A stretch of DNA of 12,957 nucleotides from Verrucomicrobiia bacterium (GCA_030432175.1 JAUIHU010000043.1:1-12957); one strand, 5' to 3'. Positions 1 to 8,675 are shown, counted from the first letter of the stretch. Translations and numbers: made by a program. Notes: generated by a model not told the origin, from the sequence alone.

Positions 1-1646
1 AAACGGAATGAATACAACCCGTCTTCAGGAGCTACAAAATTGAAGATCGTATCGTTATCGCCTCGGGTAAAACCCAGTCGGGTCCGTTGGAAGGTTCCAA
101 TGCTCTGAGCAAACGCATCACGAGCGTCTCCACCCACCCAAACCTGAAATCCATCATCATCATTCTGGTCAGGTAAATCTGTATGAACATTCACACCCAT
201 GCGGTGGAATCCTTTGGTTAATTCAATGAATGTTACCACTTCCACAGCGGTTTTGTGCATGTGACCTTCACTGCCTGGCAGTCCAGGAAAGAATTGATCC
301 AGTGTAAAACTACCAAAATCCAATCCATCCCCACTGAAGTTGATAGATCCAGAAATCTCAAAAGCTCCGCCGGGTCCGTTCCCACCTGTGGAAATATCAG
401 GGACTGGATTACCTGCCGGATCTCTGAGAACTCCGTCCAGCTGGCGTTGAGCGCGCCGCAGGTCATTGCGAATATCTGCTTCGTCCGGGGCTTGAGCGGT
501 TTTGACGAGAAATCCTGGATCACTGGCGCTACTAACAGACTTAGCTATGCCCGAAGGAATTTCCTGATAATCTGTGATAGAAAACTGCCACTGAACTCCG
601 AGGTCAGCAGCTGGATCCCCATCATCCTGATAAGAGAGATTCACAGTATGACCAGATAACGGAGCCAGGAATTCATCTGGAGTGTAGGAAATGGTTGTAG
701 TTGTGCCTGAGCGAGAAACATCAGCTGCGACGACTTCCCCATCCAGTCTTAACTCAACAGTAGCAACATCTACGGCTGTCTCACCATCCTGCAGAACCAA
801 CTCAATCAGCGGAAGAGGACTGATATTGGAAGGACGTGGAGTTCTTGAGGGTTCTGGCTCTGGGCGTATCGAGATGACGAAAGGATTCGGTGGAGGCCCG
901 GTCAGGATTCCTTCCGCTGAAGGGCCTCCCAGAGCTTCGATCAGACCATCAACCAGTTTCTCATCACGAAACTGCAAACTGTTGATGTACCCGCCAGCGG
1001 TTTCTCCATTATCATCCTGGAAGAGATAGAAAAAGGATTCAAGAGCCCAACGTCCATCGGTAGACTGACCAATCGCTTCGTCAGCGACTTTGACACCGTC
1101 AATGAATTTGGAAACAACGTTGGCCGATTGATCAACGCTGAATGCAATTCGATGCCAGGTGTTCGGTTCAACAGTTCCGGCATAGTTCCCAGCGCCGATT
1201 CCGTTGTTCGCTCCAATACTGAGATCCGTATCTCCATTGGAATCCGTTTGGACGAGTCCCCGTTTTACTCCAGAGGAACCCTCGGGAAAAAGAACGTCCA
1301 TGATAATTGTGTACTGGTTAATGAAAATCCCACCCGCATTTGGGCTGGCTCCATTGGGAACAAAATACCCACCAAACTCTTCCGTGGTTGACGGAAACTT
1401 CATGACCTCTGCTGGAGATCCATCAATGTCGGGGATGCTGAATGAGGTGGTCGTTCCAAACTCTGTGTTGAGCTGGGTGTCACCATCACGGTAGTCCATC
1501 GCTTGTCCGATGGTAGCCGCTAGATCCCCGTTGAAATCCCATTGGCCGGTAATAGCTGCGAAACTGGTTGTAGACCAACTCGCCACCAGCGCCAATGTCC
1601 CGACTTTTACCCAGTCGGGCAGGAATACACTAGTTCGTGGTTTCAT
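1..1646 (-). CDS. Secreted LamG/ConA-like domain protein, C-terminus beyond window edge
   Basis: An open frame starts at ATG 1644-1646 and reads without a stop for 548 codons to the window edge, so the C-terminus is missing. Residues 1-30 form a signal peptide (basic start, hydrophobic stretch GTLALVASW, cleavage probably after SFA). Residues of about 31-240 have the pattern of a LamG/Laminin_G_3 jelly-roll: QWDFNGDL at the start, NTWHRIAFSVD near 162, FIDGVKV near 181 and GGYINSLQFRDEKL near 218. A Pro-rich linker follows (262-280), then an Ig-like beta segment (about 281-360). The last part (about 425-548) resembles the PA14-like end modules of other verrucomicrobial surface proteins (GFQVWVGGD, FNFVAPEDGLYSFR). 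It is probably exported and binds glycan or mediates adhesion, but no enzymatic residues are evident. There is no clear Shine-Dalgarno. It lies 138 bases downstream of the TPR gene on the same strand. Export and the LamG-like fold are fairly sure; the ligand is unknown. Confidence 0.8.
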   Translation of the reverse strand, partial: MKPRTSVFLPDWVKVGTLALVASWSTTSFAAITGQWDFNGDLAATIGQAMDYRDGDTQLNTEFGTTTSFSIPDIDGSPAEVMKFPSTTEEFGGYFVPNGASPNAGGIFINQYTIIMDVLFPEGSSGVKRGLVQTDSNGDTDLSIGANNGIGAGNYAGTVEPNTWHRIAFSVDQSANVVSKFIDGVKVADEAIGQSTDGRWALESFFYLFQDDNGETAGGYINSLQFRDEKLVDGLIEALGGPSAEGILTGPPPNPFVISIRPEPEPSRTPRPSNISPLPLIELVLQDGETAVDVATVELRLDGEVVAADVSRSGTTTTISYTPDEFLAPLSGHTVNLSYQDDGDPAADLGVQWQFSITDYQEIPSGIAKSVSSASDPGFLVKTAQAPDEADIRNDLRRAQRQLDGVLRDPAGNPVPDISTGGNGPGGAFEISGSINFSGDGLDFGSFTLDQFFPGLPGSEGHMHKTAVEVVTFIELTKGFHRMGVNVHTDLPDQNDDDGFQVWVGGDARDAFAQSIGTFQRTRLGFTRGDNDTIFNFVAPEDGLYSFR

Positions 1647-1784
1647 ATTAGAATACTCGAAGTTTAGTTTTTGCTGGATCCATCTCTACTTTGCGCTTTG
1701 GGTCAGAACGCAGTCAGGTGGATCATTCAACGATTCGAGGTATTCTTTATAAAACCAATAAAACTGGGAAATGTCGATGTGAAA

Positions 1785-3662
1785 TCAAAGGTTCAGCCAT
1801 TGCTGACGCAAATCATTCAGAACTTGTTTTTCGTATCTGTCCAACTGCGAAGAGGGAATTTTACCCAGCCTCGCCAAGGCTTCGAGTTTCTTCCCATTGG
1901 CGTGTTCGATCTGCGCCATAATCAGAGCTAAACTCGGTTGTTTATCTATGATTACCGATGGTATCTTTGAAAAAAGTTCCATAGCTGTTTGGTTTTCTCC
2001 TTTCCGGAATTGAGAGAAACCTTTCAGCGCAATAAAGGGAGTTCTTTCAGGATCGGCTTCATACAGGCGATCCGCAATGCTATGGGCGCGTTCGAGATTG
2101 TCTTCAAAAAATAAATCTATAGATGCCAGGTCATTGGCGACTGCCAGATCATCAGGATACAACTCTAGAAGCCTTTCCAATACGGGACGCAATTCTTTAA
2201 CATCCCGCATGGACCCCAAATAAAGCTGAACTAAAGGATAAAGACCGGCTTCGGGATTGCGGTCGCTGTTGGCAATTTTCCAAAGAATACTCAATGCCTG
2301 GTCATTCCAGTTCCAGCGCAATGCCATATTTGAAAGAGCCCTTAAAGCTGAAGTGTTGCCTTGCACCGTTTCAACCGCGCGGTCCCAATCATATTTATAT
2401 TCAGGATTCCCCTGCTCGAATTTCACTCTTGCAACGAGAGCCAAACGCAGATGCTCGAATGCTTCTTCAATGGGATTCTCAAGCCACTTGGTGAGCATAG
2501 TCCAGTTTTCATCCTGCATGTAGGCTTCTGATTTCAGGAAATATAACCTGGAATAAAGTCGCGGATATAAAGCGGGATCCAGCTGATCAATTGCCTTCGT
2601 ATTCATCAGCCGCAAGGCTTCAGCTGTTTCAGATCTTCCCAATCTCCAAACAATCAATGCATAAAGGCCTACTCCGTTTTCCAGGGATTGTTGGTTCAGG
2701 CTTTCCTCACTTTTCTCCCATTCCTGAAGAGTTTGAAGCGCTTCTGCTTCCCATTTTTTCATCCAGGCTTTCGCCCCTTCTGGATCAATTGTTTCTTGGA
2801 TCTCAAACATTTTGATCCGCTCATCCCAAGAGAGTGAACCTAAATTCTCCAGCTTTTCTCGAAGTTCTACACTCAGGGCCGGATTGCTGTCGATGCGGCT
2901 GTAGTACAACGCCAGGCTTCTCAGAGCTTGCGGATGAAATGTTTCAGGTCCGTTTTCCAGTATTTCTTCAAGCGCTGTTTTCCCTTCAATTCTTAAGTCG
3001 GGGTCAGTGGACAGAATATTCAGACTTGCCTGATTTAATTTAATGGAAGGATTGTCAGGTTCTAGATTGATCAGCGCATCGAGATAGGATGAAGCGCGAC
3101 TGAAGTCCTGTAATCCAATCGCAGCTCCAGTAGCCGCCAACAGCCAGTCCGGATCATCCTGATGTGTTTCCCGAATACTTTCCAATTGGAATCGCGCGAG
3201 CGGAAAACTGGCAAATCTGACCGCGCACTTGGCAAATTCGAGTTTGTATTTAGAGTTATCTTTGTCGAGTTCAACAGCGTTGTTCCAGAATAACAGCGCC
3301 GATCCTTCCCCGAATCTTGTTGTCACTCGGGCCATAGCTGCGTTGGCTTCTGCGTTGCGTGGATCCAACTGCATGGCTCTTCGGGCCAAAATACTGGCGC
3401 CTTCCACATCTCCGGATTGCAGCTTTTCCATAGATTCTCTGGTAACCCCTGCCACTCTGAAATCCTTATAAATCCTGAAAGCTGGTTTGCTGGCAAAATA
3501 CAGTCCGCCAATCACCAAGGCAGCAATCAAGAGTTTCAGCAGCAGACTTGATGAGCCAGGACGCTTGAAAACTTCTTCACTGGTTAACAACTTTTCGTTT
3601 TCCTCAGCTCCACTGGAACCAGAAGAGTTCTTCTTGCTTTTATTGAATGAAGATTGACTCAT
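1785..3662 (-). CDS. Membrane-anchored tetratricopeptide-repeat protein
   Basis: The protein has 625 residues and starts at ATG 3660-3662. A polar Ser/Lys/Glu-rich N-terminus (1-38) precedes one hydrophobic segment at about 40-57 (LLLKLLIAALVIGGLYFA). Lys/Arg before the segment favour a cytoplasmic N-terminus and an exported C-terminal domain. From about residue 75 to the end the chain is helical with TPR-type signatures, such as GDVEGASILARRAMQLDPRN (77-96), FSRASSYLDALINLEPDNP and a repeated [LYF]..DP/PD pattern. No lipobox or catalytic motif is visible, so a scaffolding or assembly role at the envelope is the most that can be inferred. TPR proteins of this layout occur near exopolysaccharide and PEP-CTERM loci, and the next gene upstream is a PEP-CTERM protein. 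The two are separated by a terminator, so this gene probably has its own promoter in 3663-3782. Confidence 0.85.
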   Translation of the reverse strand: MSQSSFNKSKKNSSGSSGAEENEKLLTSEEVFKRPGSSSLLLKLLIAALVIGGLYFASKPAFRIYKDFRVAGVTRESMEKLQSGDVEGASILARRAMQLDPRNAEANAAMARVTTRFGEGSALLFWNNAVELDKDNSKYKLEFAKCAVRFASFPLARFQLESIRETHQDDPDWLLAATGAAIGLQDFSRASSYLDALINLEPDNPSIKLNQASLNILSTDPDLRIEGKTALEEILENGPETFHPQALRSLALYYSRIDSNPALSVELREKLENLGSLSWDERIKMFEIQETIDPEGAKAWMKKWEAEALQTLQEWEKSEESLNQQSLENGVGLYALIVWRLGRSETAEALRLMNTKAIDQLDPALYPRLYSRLYFLKSEAYMQDENWTMLTKWLENPIEEAFEHLRLALVARVKFEQGNPEYKYDWDRAVETVQGNTSALRALSNMALRWNWNDQALSILWKIANSDRNPEAGLYPLVQLYLGSMRDVKELRPVLERLLELYPDDLAVANDLASIDLFFEDNLERAHSIADRLYEADPERTPFIALKGFSQFRKGENQTAMELFSKIPSVIIDKQPSLALIMAQIEHANGKKLEALARLGKIPSSQLDRYEKQVLNDLRQQWLNL

Positions 3663-3782
3663 TACCGCTTATAGGAATAACGGTGAATTCATCGGGACAT
3701 ACGCCAATGTTCACCAACAGAGTTAAATAGATCCTGCAACCACAACCGATTCAAAATACAATACCAGTGAGCTCAAATAAAT

Positions 3783-3810
3783 AAAAAACCCTCCCGCAGG
3801 AGGGTTTTTT
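3783..3810 (-). terminator. Intrinsic terminator after the PEP-CTERM gene
   Basis: A perfect 12-bp stem pairs 3783-3794 with 3799-3810 around the tetraloop CGCA. The core is CCCTCC/GGAGGG, flanked by six A on one side and six T on the other. This is a textbook rho-independent terminator that could work in both directions. On the minus strand it lies about 96 bases past the stop of the PEP-CTERM gene and upstream of the TPR gene, so it should insulate the two. Confidence 0.9.
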
Positions 3811-3905
3811 GATGATTCCTGAAATAAGTTTATGGATTATCAGGATTATCCATCAATGGAACTACCCAACAACTGGCGCCCATTGAATTCAGGAAAATCT
3901 TAAAT

Positions 3906-4919
3906 TCAGCAAGCAGTGTTCGATTCATCATCACAAAGATCTTCTTCATCCTGACGACGACGCATTCTCCAAACTCCAAGCTGGGCTCCAGCAACTCCAG
4001 CAACCGCCAGAACGGAGATAGCAACTGTGGATGGCTCTGGAATGACTGGCACTGATCCAGATACAACCAGATTGCGAATCTCGTGAATTTCTTTCTTTGC
4101 TCCGGTCGCAGCGCTGAATCCAAACATTAATGTTTCAGGGCGAGTCGCCAGATAAGATGTGGCGTCAAAATTGTCAATGACTGTAACGGGAGCGCTTCCA
4201 TCTCCAAAGGTCATTTGTACGGTGATCTTGTTATCGGCGGAAATCGAAATGTTTGCCGCACGATAGTCAGCGCTGTTTTGGTCCGGACGTGTGGACATAT
4301 TTGGGAAATCAATCTGACCATATTCATCCAGATTCGCATGAGTGATGTATTCATACCCACTAGTACCTGATCCAGATCCGCGCAGCGTCACACTGTTAGG
4401 AATAAATCCTTGCCCGCCATTTCGTCCTTCCGTGGGATTGCTGAAATTTCCATATTCATCAAACCCAATTCCCAGATAACCTCCAGCCAATCCATCAATC
4501 GGATCCCCTTGATAGCTGAGTCGGTTTGCATAACCCAGCGATCCACCAAATCCACCCGGATCAGGATTAACAGATCCGTCCATCAAGAAAAATGTGAATC
4601 CATCAGCTCCAGTTCCATCATAAACAGAAAAATCAAAGCTGATATTCAAATCCAATCCTTCGGATGCAAAAGCTGTGTCGTAATAGGCAAAAGTAGATTG
4701 GTTATTCAAGCTTTCGGTAAGCCTCAGCCATCCATCTCCAGAAGAATCCGATGTGTTCGCTGTCAAATAAGGCGCAGTTGAACTATTCTCTTCATCAAAA
4801 ACCCATCCATTAGCAGATGTGCCAGTGAATGTTTCGGAATAAAGAAATGATGCCTGGGAAGCAACAGAGCTAACTGCAATTCCAGCTAAAACGGTGAGAA
4901 GTTGTGTTGTTGTTTTCAT
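3906..4919 (-). CDS. PEP-CTERM sorted protein with L-type-lectin-like domain
   Basis: The start is ATG 4917-4919 (337 aa), preceded by GGA seven bases upstream. The frame can be opened four codons earlier only at a TTG, and the ATG gives a cleaner signal peptide (MKTTTQLLTVLAGIAVSSVASQA). Residues of about 26-288 are beta-rich and resemble legume/L-type lectin-like folds: GADGFTFFLMDG (104-115), GGSLGY (125-130), GGYLGIGFDEYGN (146-158) and a final FGFSAATG strand (266-273). The C-terminus is a PEP-CTERM sorting signal: IPEPS (293-297), hydrophobic 299-317, then RMRRRQ (318-323). Such proteins are processed by an exosortase and displayed on or released from the surface; no exosortase gene is in view. 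Unusually, an acidic 14-residue tail with two Cys follows the Arg cluster. The ligand is unknown. The gene ends in a strong terminator and has an AT-rich upstream region, so it is probably monocistronic. Confidence 0.9.
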   Translation of the reverse strand: MKTTTQLLTVLAGIAVSSVASQASFLYSETFTGTSANGWVFDEENSSTAPYLTANTSDSSGDGWLRLTESLNNQSTFAYYDTAFASEGLDLNISFDFSVYDGTGADGFTFFLMDGSVNPDPGGFGGSLGYANRLSYQGDPIDGLAGGYLGIGFDEYGNFSNPTEGRNGGQGFIPNSVTLRGSGSGTSGYEYITHANLDEYGQIDFPNMSTRPDQNSADYRAANISISADNKITVQMTFGDGSAPVTVIDNFDATSYLATRPETLMFGFSAATGAKKEIHEIRNLVVSGSVPVIPEPSTVAISVLAVAGVAGAQLGVWRMRRRQDEEDLCDDESNTAC

Positions 4920-4964
4920 CCTGATATCCAATTTAATAATTAATTGTTTGATTAAATGAACAAC

Positions 4965-4973
4965 ATATTATCA
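4965..4973 (-). promoter_or_regulatory. Possible extended -10 promoter for the PEP-CTERM gene
   Basis: On the minus strand the bases read TGATAATAT, that is TGn followed by TAATAT, an extended -10 element. It lies about 45 bases before the ATG at 4919. No well-spaced -35 hexamer is present: TTGGCG lies 13 bases and TTGGCA 23 bases upstream. The surrounding gene-free stretch 4932-5041 is very AT-rich, including a long A run, and otherwise holds nothing recognisable. This is a motif match only. Confidence 0.3.
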
Positions 4974-5041
4974 GCAGAGTCAGCGCCAAGTTTTGCCAAT
5001 TAATTTAAAAAATTTAATAAAAAAAAACATAAATAATTGAA

Positions 5042-6166
5042 TCACAACAGTTTAGACGTTTTTGAAGAGTCTGCCAACATCCCCACCAACTTCTTGATCT
5101 CCTGCGCTTTCCCCTTATCTGCAATCATAATTGCATCATCAGTTGCAACAATAATTGCATTGCATATACCTAACAACGCTATAGGCGTTTTGTTTTTAGT
5201 ACGATTATCGAAAACAATATTGCCAGAAGAATCTAAATGCAATGCGGTTCCGACAATGCAATTACCAAAATCATCTTTTTGCAAGTGTCTTTCCAGCGCT
5301 GGCCAGGATCCCAGGTCGTCCCAGTCAAATGCGCCGTCGGCCATGAACAATGGTCCGGCTTTTTCCATCAAGGCAAAATCAACCGAAATTTTAGTCAGGC
5401 CTGGATAATCCTCGGCGAGTTGCGTTTTGAGTTTGGACGGTGAGTTGGCGATTTGTTTCCAGGATTCCACATATGCTGCCATTTCGGGTTGATGTTCTTT
5501 CAATGCGTTTTCAACCGCTTCCACGGACCAAAGAAACATTCCCGCATTCCATCGGTATTTCCCACTTTTCAGATACTTCCTGGCCGTTGCCAGGTCGGGC
5601 TTTTCTACAAATCGATTGGCTTGATAAATGTCAGCTCCCAAACCTTCAGTTTGTTGATCCTGAATGGCTTTTCCAGATTGTATGTAACCGTAACCCGTCG
5701 CCGGCTCAGTGGGTTGAATCCCAATCACACCCAGTTTTCCGGATCGCACTGCGTAATCCATAGCGCCGGTCAGGATTTTCTGAAATTGCTTCGGATCCGG
5801 AATGACATGGTCCGCCGGCAAAACGGCCATCACGCCTTGAGGATCTCTGGCTGCGACCAATGCTGCGCCCAACGCGACAGCCGCGAGTGTGTCCCGTCCG
5901 CAAGGTTCACCAATGATGTTTCCGGCAGGCAACTGAGGGAGTTGCTTTCTGACCATTGCGGCTTGAGCGGCGTTGGTGATGATGAAAATGTTTTCTTTAG
6001 GCGCAATCGGTTGAACTCGCTGTACGGCTTCCTGCAAAAAAGATTTTTTACCGAGCAGTGTGATCAGCTGCTTGGGTGTTTTTTGCCGACTGACGTGCCA
6101 GAATCGTTCTCCTTTGCCACCGGCCATAATGACCACAAATCGCTGCTTTTTCGGGATAGATTTCAT
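5042..6166 (-). CDS. manC: Mannose-1-phosphate guanylyltransferase
   Basis: This cytoplasmic nucleotidyltransferase makes GDP-mannose from mannose-1-phosphate and GTP, the mannosyl/fucosyl donor for exopolysaccharide, LPS or glycoproteins. It has 374 aa and starts at ATG 6164-6166. The nucleotide-binding signature is at 16-33 (GGKGERFWHVSRQKTPKQ), followed by GEPCGRDT (86-93), LPADH (116-120), TGYGYI (157-162), FVEKP (186-190), WNAGMF (206-211) and DWDDLGSW (281-288). These are typical of the ManC/RfbM guanylyltransferase family. The length matches single-domain enzymes: the fused type II phosphomannose-isomerase cupin of longer ManC proteins is absent. The start lies 42 bases after the trpA stop, and no terminator is visible between, so read-through from trpA is likely. 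No Shine-Dalgarno is evident. The family is certain; mannose versus another hexose substrate is inferred from the overall match. Confidence 0.93.
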   Translation of the reverse strand: MKSIPKKQRFVVIMAGGKGERFWHVSRQKTPKQLITLLGKKSFLQEAVQRVQPIAPKENIFIITNAAQAAMVRKQLPQLPAGNIIGEPCGRDTLAAVALGAALVAARDPQGVMAVLPADHVIPDPKQFQKILTGAMDYAVRSGKLGVIGIQPTEPATGYGYIQSGKAIQDQQTEGLGADIYQANRFVEKPDLATARKYLKSGKYRWNAGMFLWSVEAVENALKEHQPEMAAYVESWKQIANSPSKLKTQLAEDYPGLTKISVDFALMEKAGPLFMADGAFDWDDLGSWPALERHLQKDDFGNCIVGTALHLDSSGNIVFDNRTKNKTPIALLGICNAIIVATDDAIMIADKGKAQEIKKLVGMLADSSKTSKLL

Positions 6167-6208
6167 AAATACTGGGGTTTACTAAAAAGATTAAACGGTT
6201 CGAGGCTC

Positions 6209-7009
6209 TTATTCTGGACGGATAGCTGAGGTGAGGGATCGAACAAATCCAGCCACTTCGGAAACCATTCCTGGCGATTTGCCTTGTTCGGCAATGCGAT
6301 TGACAATAGCGCTGCCCACGACAATTGCTTCAGCATTTTTCGCCACTTCAATGGCTTGTTCCGGATTGGAAATTCCAAACCCTACAGCAATTGGCAGTTC
6401 GGTATGTTTTCGGATCATTGCTGTCATTTCACCAATGGTGTCCGAAACCGAGGTTTGCATCCCGGTCACTCCTTCTCTGGAGATGTAATAAAGAAATCCA
6501 GCGCCTTTTCTGGCGATTTCATGAATTCGGCTTTCTGGTGTGGTTGGCGCAATCAGAAAGATTGGACGCATTCCCTCCTGCTCCATCAATTCTTCATATC
6601 GGTCAGCTTCTTCATAAGGCAGATCCAATGCCAGCAGCCCGTCCACTCCGGCTTCAGAGGCTCGGTGAATGAAATCATCAATCCCTCGTCGATGAACCAG
6701 GTTCCAGTATATGTACAAAACGATGGGGATCTGTGAGGTTTGCCGAATCTTTTTGACGGTTTCCAGTACACCGGTTGGCGTCGTGCCGGAGTCGAGTCCG
6801 CGTTGCGCTGCCAGTTGATTGACCACTCCATCCGCCAGCGGATCACTGAAAGGGATCCCCAGTTCCAACACATCCACTCCAGCCTTGTCAAAAGCCAAAG
6901 CCAAGTCATGGGTGGCGTCGAGGTCTGGATCTCCCGCGCCAATGTACGCAACCAATCCCTTCTGGCCTCGCTCCTTCAACTCCGCAAAACGCCGATCAAT
7001 TCGATTCAT
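6209..7009 (-). CDS. trpA: Tryptophan synthase alpha chain
   Basis: The alpha subunit cleaves indole-3-glycerol phosphate to indole and glyceraldehyde-3-phosphate and channels indole to TrpB. The protein has 266 aa, the normal family length, and starts at ATG 7007-7009. The two catalytic acids fall at exactly the classical positions: Glu49 in VLELGIPFSDP and Asp60 in PLADG. The AGDPDLDAT segment (25-33), the GFLYYISREGVTG loop and AVGFGISNPEQA near the C-terminus are also canonical, so the enzyme should be active. It sits 45 bases after the SLC13 symporter stop and 42 bases before manC, all on one strand. No trpB, trpC, trpF or other trp gene is in the window, so it is separated from at least its immediate partners. 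No leader peptide or attenuator is visible upstream. Confidence 0.97.
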   Translation of the reverse strand: MNRIDRRFAELKERGQKGLVAYIGAGDPDLDATHDLALAFDKAGVDVLELGIPFSDPLADGVVNQLAAQRGLDSGTTPTGVLETVKKIRQTSQIPIVLYIYWNLVHRRGIDDFIHRASEAGVDGLLALDLPYEEADRYEELMEQEGMRPIFLIAPTTPESRIHEIARKGAGFLYYISREGVTGMQTSVSDTIGEMTAMIRKHTELPIAVGFGISNPEQAIEVAKNAEAIVVGSAIVNRIAEQGKSPGMVSEVAGFVRSLTSAIRPE

Positions 7010-7054
7010 GTCGCCGCAGATTACCCGCCGAATTCAATTAGAAACAAGCAGAAT

Positions 7055-8557
7055 TCAACCCGGATTGACCTGAAGGTAGATCAAAACCAGCGTTACGAGC
7101 GCCACCCCAACAATACTCACCAGCGTGCCGCTCATGATCATGTCCCGCGTTTCAATCTGCTTCGTCGCGTAAGCAATCGAATTGGGTGGTGTGCTGATCG
7201 GCAGACTCATCGCCAGTGTGGCTGATAAAGCAACGGCCATGGCGGCCGATGTGGGAGAAATCGTTCCGATGGCGGTCACGATCGGGATCATGAAATTGGA
7301 AATTCCAACCGCGGTGACAGCGATCGTCGCCAAAATAATCGGCGCCGCAAATTTATTGAAAGGTATGCTGCGGACCAAGGTGTCCGCCAGACCGGAAGAT
7401 TGCATCGCAACTCCGAGTGATAGCCCGCCGGCTACCAGGATCAGCACGTCCCATTCAATTCGCTTCAAGTCATCAGCGCCGATCACTCCGAACATCGTAA
7501 AAATCATAATAGGAGCCAGAGCTACGACTGGGGACGGAATGTTGTGCAGCGGCTCCGTCATCCATAAAGCAACTGTTGTGGCAAAAGCTCCAACCACCAA
7601 CACCAGTTCGCGTGTCACAGGGCCCAGTTCAAATTCGGGCGCATCAATGCGAGGAGTGTTGGGCCGAAACTTAAGACGCAATAAAATACCCAGCGCCACC
7701 AGCATGACCACTACCAGCGGCGTTCCAATTTTCATCCATCCAATAAAGGAAACCGGCTCACCCAGCTCACTCAGCACACTGGCTGCAACTGCATTGGGTG
7801 GAGATCCGATCAGTGTCCCCATGCCTCCGATGTTAGCAGCGAAAGGGACGGACAAGATCAGACCCTTTCGGAAGGGATTGGCTTTGTCCATTTTAGCGAT
7901 CAGCGGTTGGATAATGGAAATCATCATCACCGTAGTGGCCGTGTTGGACATGAACATCGAAAAGAGCGCAGTTACGCAGATCACACCCATCAGGATTCCC
8001 ATGGGACGAGTCCCGAAAGGCTTCAGGAAGAACCGCGCCAGGCGCAAATCGAGTCCGTGTTTGGTAGCCGCAGCGGCCAGAACAAAACCGCCAAAGAAAA
8101 GCACGATCACCGGACTGGCGATCGGATTGAGAAAGATTTTATAATCGCCAATGCCACTATCCCCGCCTTCCCAATTACCAGCAAGTGGTCCCACTTCGCC
8201 TCCAAGCAGGTACACTTGCAAAACGACCACTGTAATAGCTGTAGCGAAGGGTGGAATGGCCTCCGTCACCCAAAAGCCAGCCGCGCCGATAAATATTCCC
8301 AGAGTCATCCGCCCGGCCAAGGACAGGTCCGGGATCGGAAGAAAAGTGGACAACACCGCCACTGCAATAATCACCAGCGCTTTGTAAAGCTGATGGAAAT
8401 CGGACTTTTTGGACTGTTGTTTCAGCGCCTCATGGCGTTTCAATTTCTCCTCGATCCGGACATGTGGGTCGATGCCACTTGAGGTCGGAGGAGTCTTTTC
8501 AGGATTGGATGGCGAATATGGACTCGGATTCTTTTCCGGGTGATTTGATGAAGACAT
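7055..8557 (-). CDS. SLC13/DASS family sodium:anion (dicarboxylate or sulfate) symporter
   Basis: This integral membrane transporter has 500 aa and starts at ATG 8555-8557, with GAG nine bases upstream. A hydrophilic N-terminal extension of about 55 residues, rich in Pro, Ser and Lys, precedes the first membrane segment. Family landmarks in order are WVTEAIPPFATA (96-107), FFGGFVLA (154-161), the first hairpin MSNTATT (203-209) and NIGGMGTLIGSPPNA (242-256). They are followed by WDVLILVAGGLSLG (369-382), a second hairpin SNFMIPIV (420-427) and STPPNS (455-460). DASS proteins import di/tricarboxylates or sulfate with sodium; the sequence alone does not settle the substrate. The second sodium/substrate motif is SNF rather than the usual SNT, which is odd. 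The gene is the first of a tight minus-strand run with trpA and manC. The nearby sulfatase would release sulfate, making sulfate one possible substrate, but this is weak inference. Confidence 0.9.
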   Translation of the reverse strand: MSSSNHPEKNPSPYSPSNPEKTPPTSSGIDPHVRIEEKLKRHEALKQQSKKSDFHQLYKALVIIAVAVLSTFLPIPDLSLAGRMTLGIFIGAAGFWVTEAIPPFATAITVVVLQVYLLGGEVGPLAGNWEGGDSGIGDYKIFLNPIASPVIVLFFGGFVLAAAATKHGLDLRLARFFLKPFGTRPMGILMGVICVTALFSMFMSNTATTVMMISIIQPLIAKMDKANPFRKGLILSVPFAANIGGMGTLIGSPPNAVAASVLSELGEPVSFIGWMKIGTPLVVVMLVALGILLRLKFRPNTPRIDAPEFELGPVTRELVLVVGAFATTVALWMTEPLHNIPSPVVALAPIMIFTMFGVIGADDLKRIEWDVLILVAGGLSLGVAMQSSGLADTLVRSIPFNKFAAPIILATIAVTAVGISNFMIPIVTAIGTISPTSAAMAVALSATLAMSLPISTPPNSIAYATKQIETRDMIMSGTLVSIVGVALVTLVLIYLQVNPG

Positions 8558-8675
8558 ACAAATGATCTCAGGGCTGGCTCAATTCAAGGCAGCGCGATCC
8601 ATCTAAAAAAGAAGTACAGCGTCGGAGCGCGGAATTCAATCCAAATGCGAAACAAAACCATGGAAGAAAACCGTG

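Noticed and set aside
1471..1483. GGGTGTCACC resembling the arm of the palindromic element
   Set aside because: It lies in the coding sequence of the LamG protein, matches only about eight bases and has no partner arm.
5453..6229. Open frame of 258 codons on the plus strand
   Set aside because: It lies antisense to the well-supported manC gene, has no recognisable domain and has an unlikely composition rich in Cys, His and Arg.
7182..8144. Open frame of 320 codons on the plus strand
   Set aside because: It is an antisense shadow of the SLC13 symporter. Its apparent length follows from the symporter codon bias, and the translation is low-complexity Thr/Ala/Ile/Pro.
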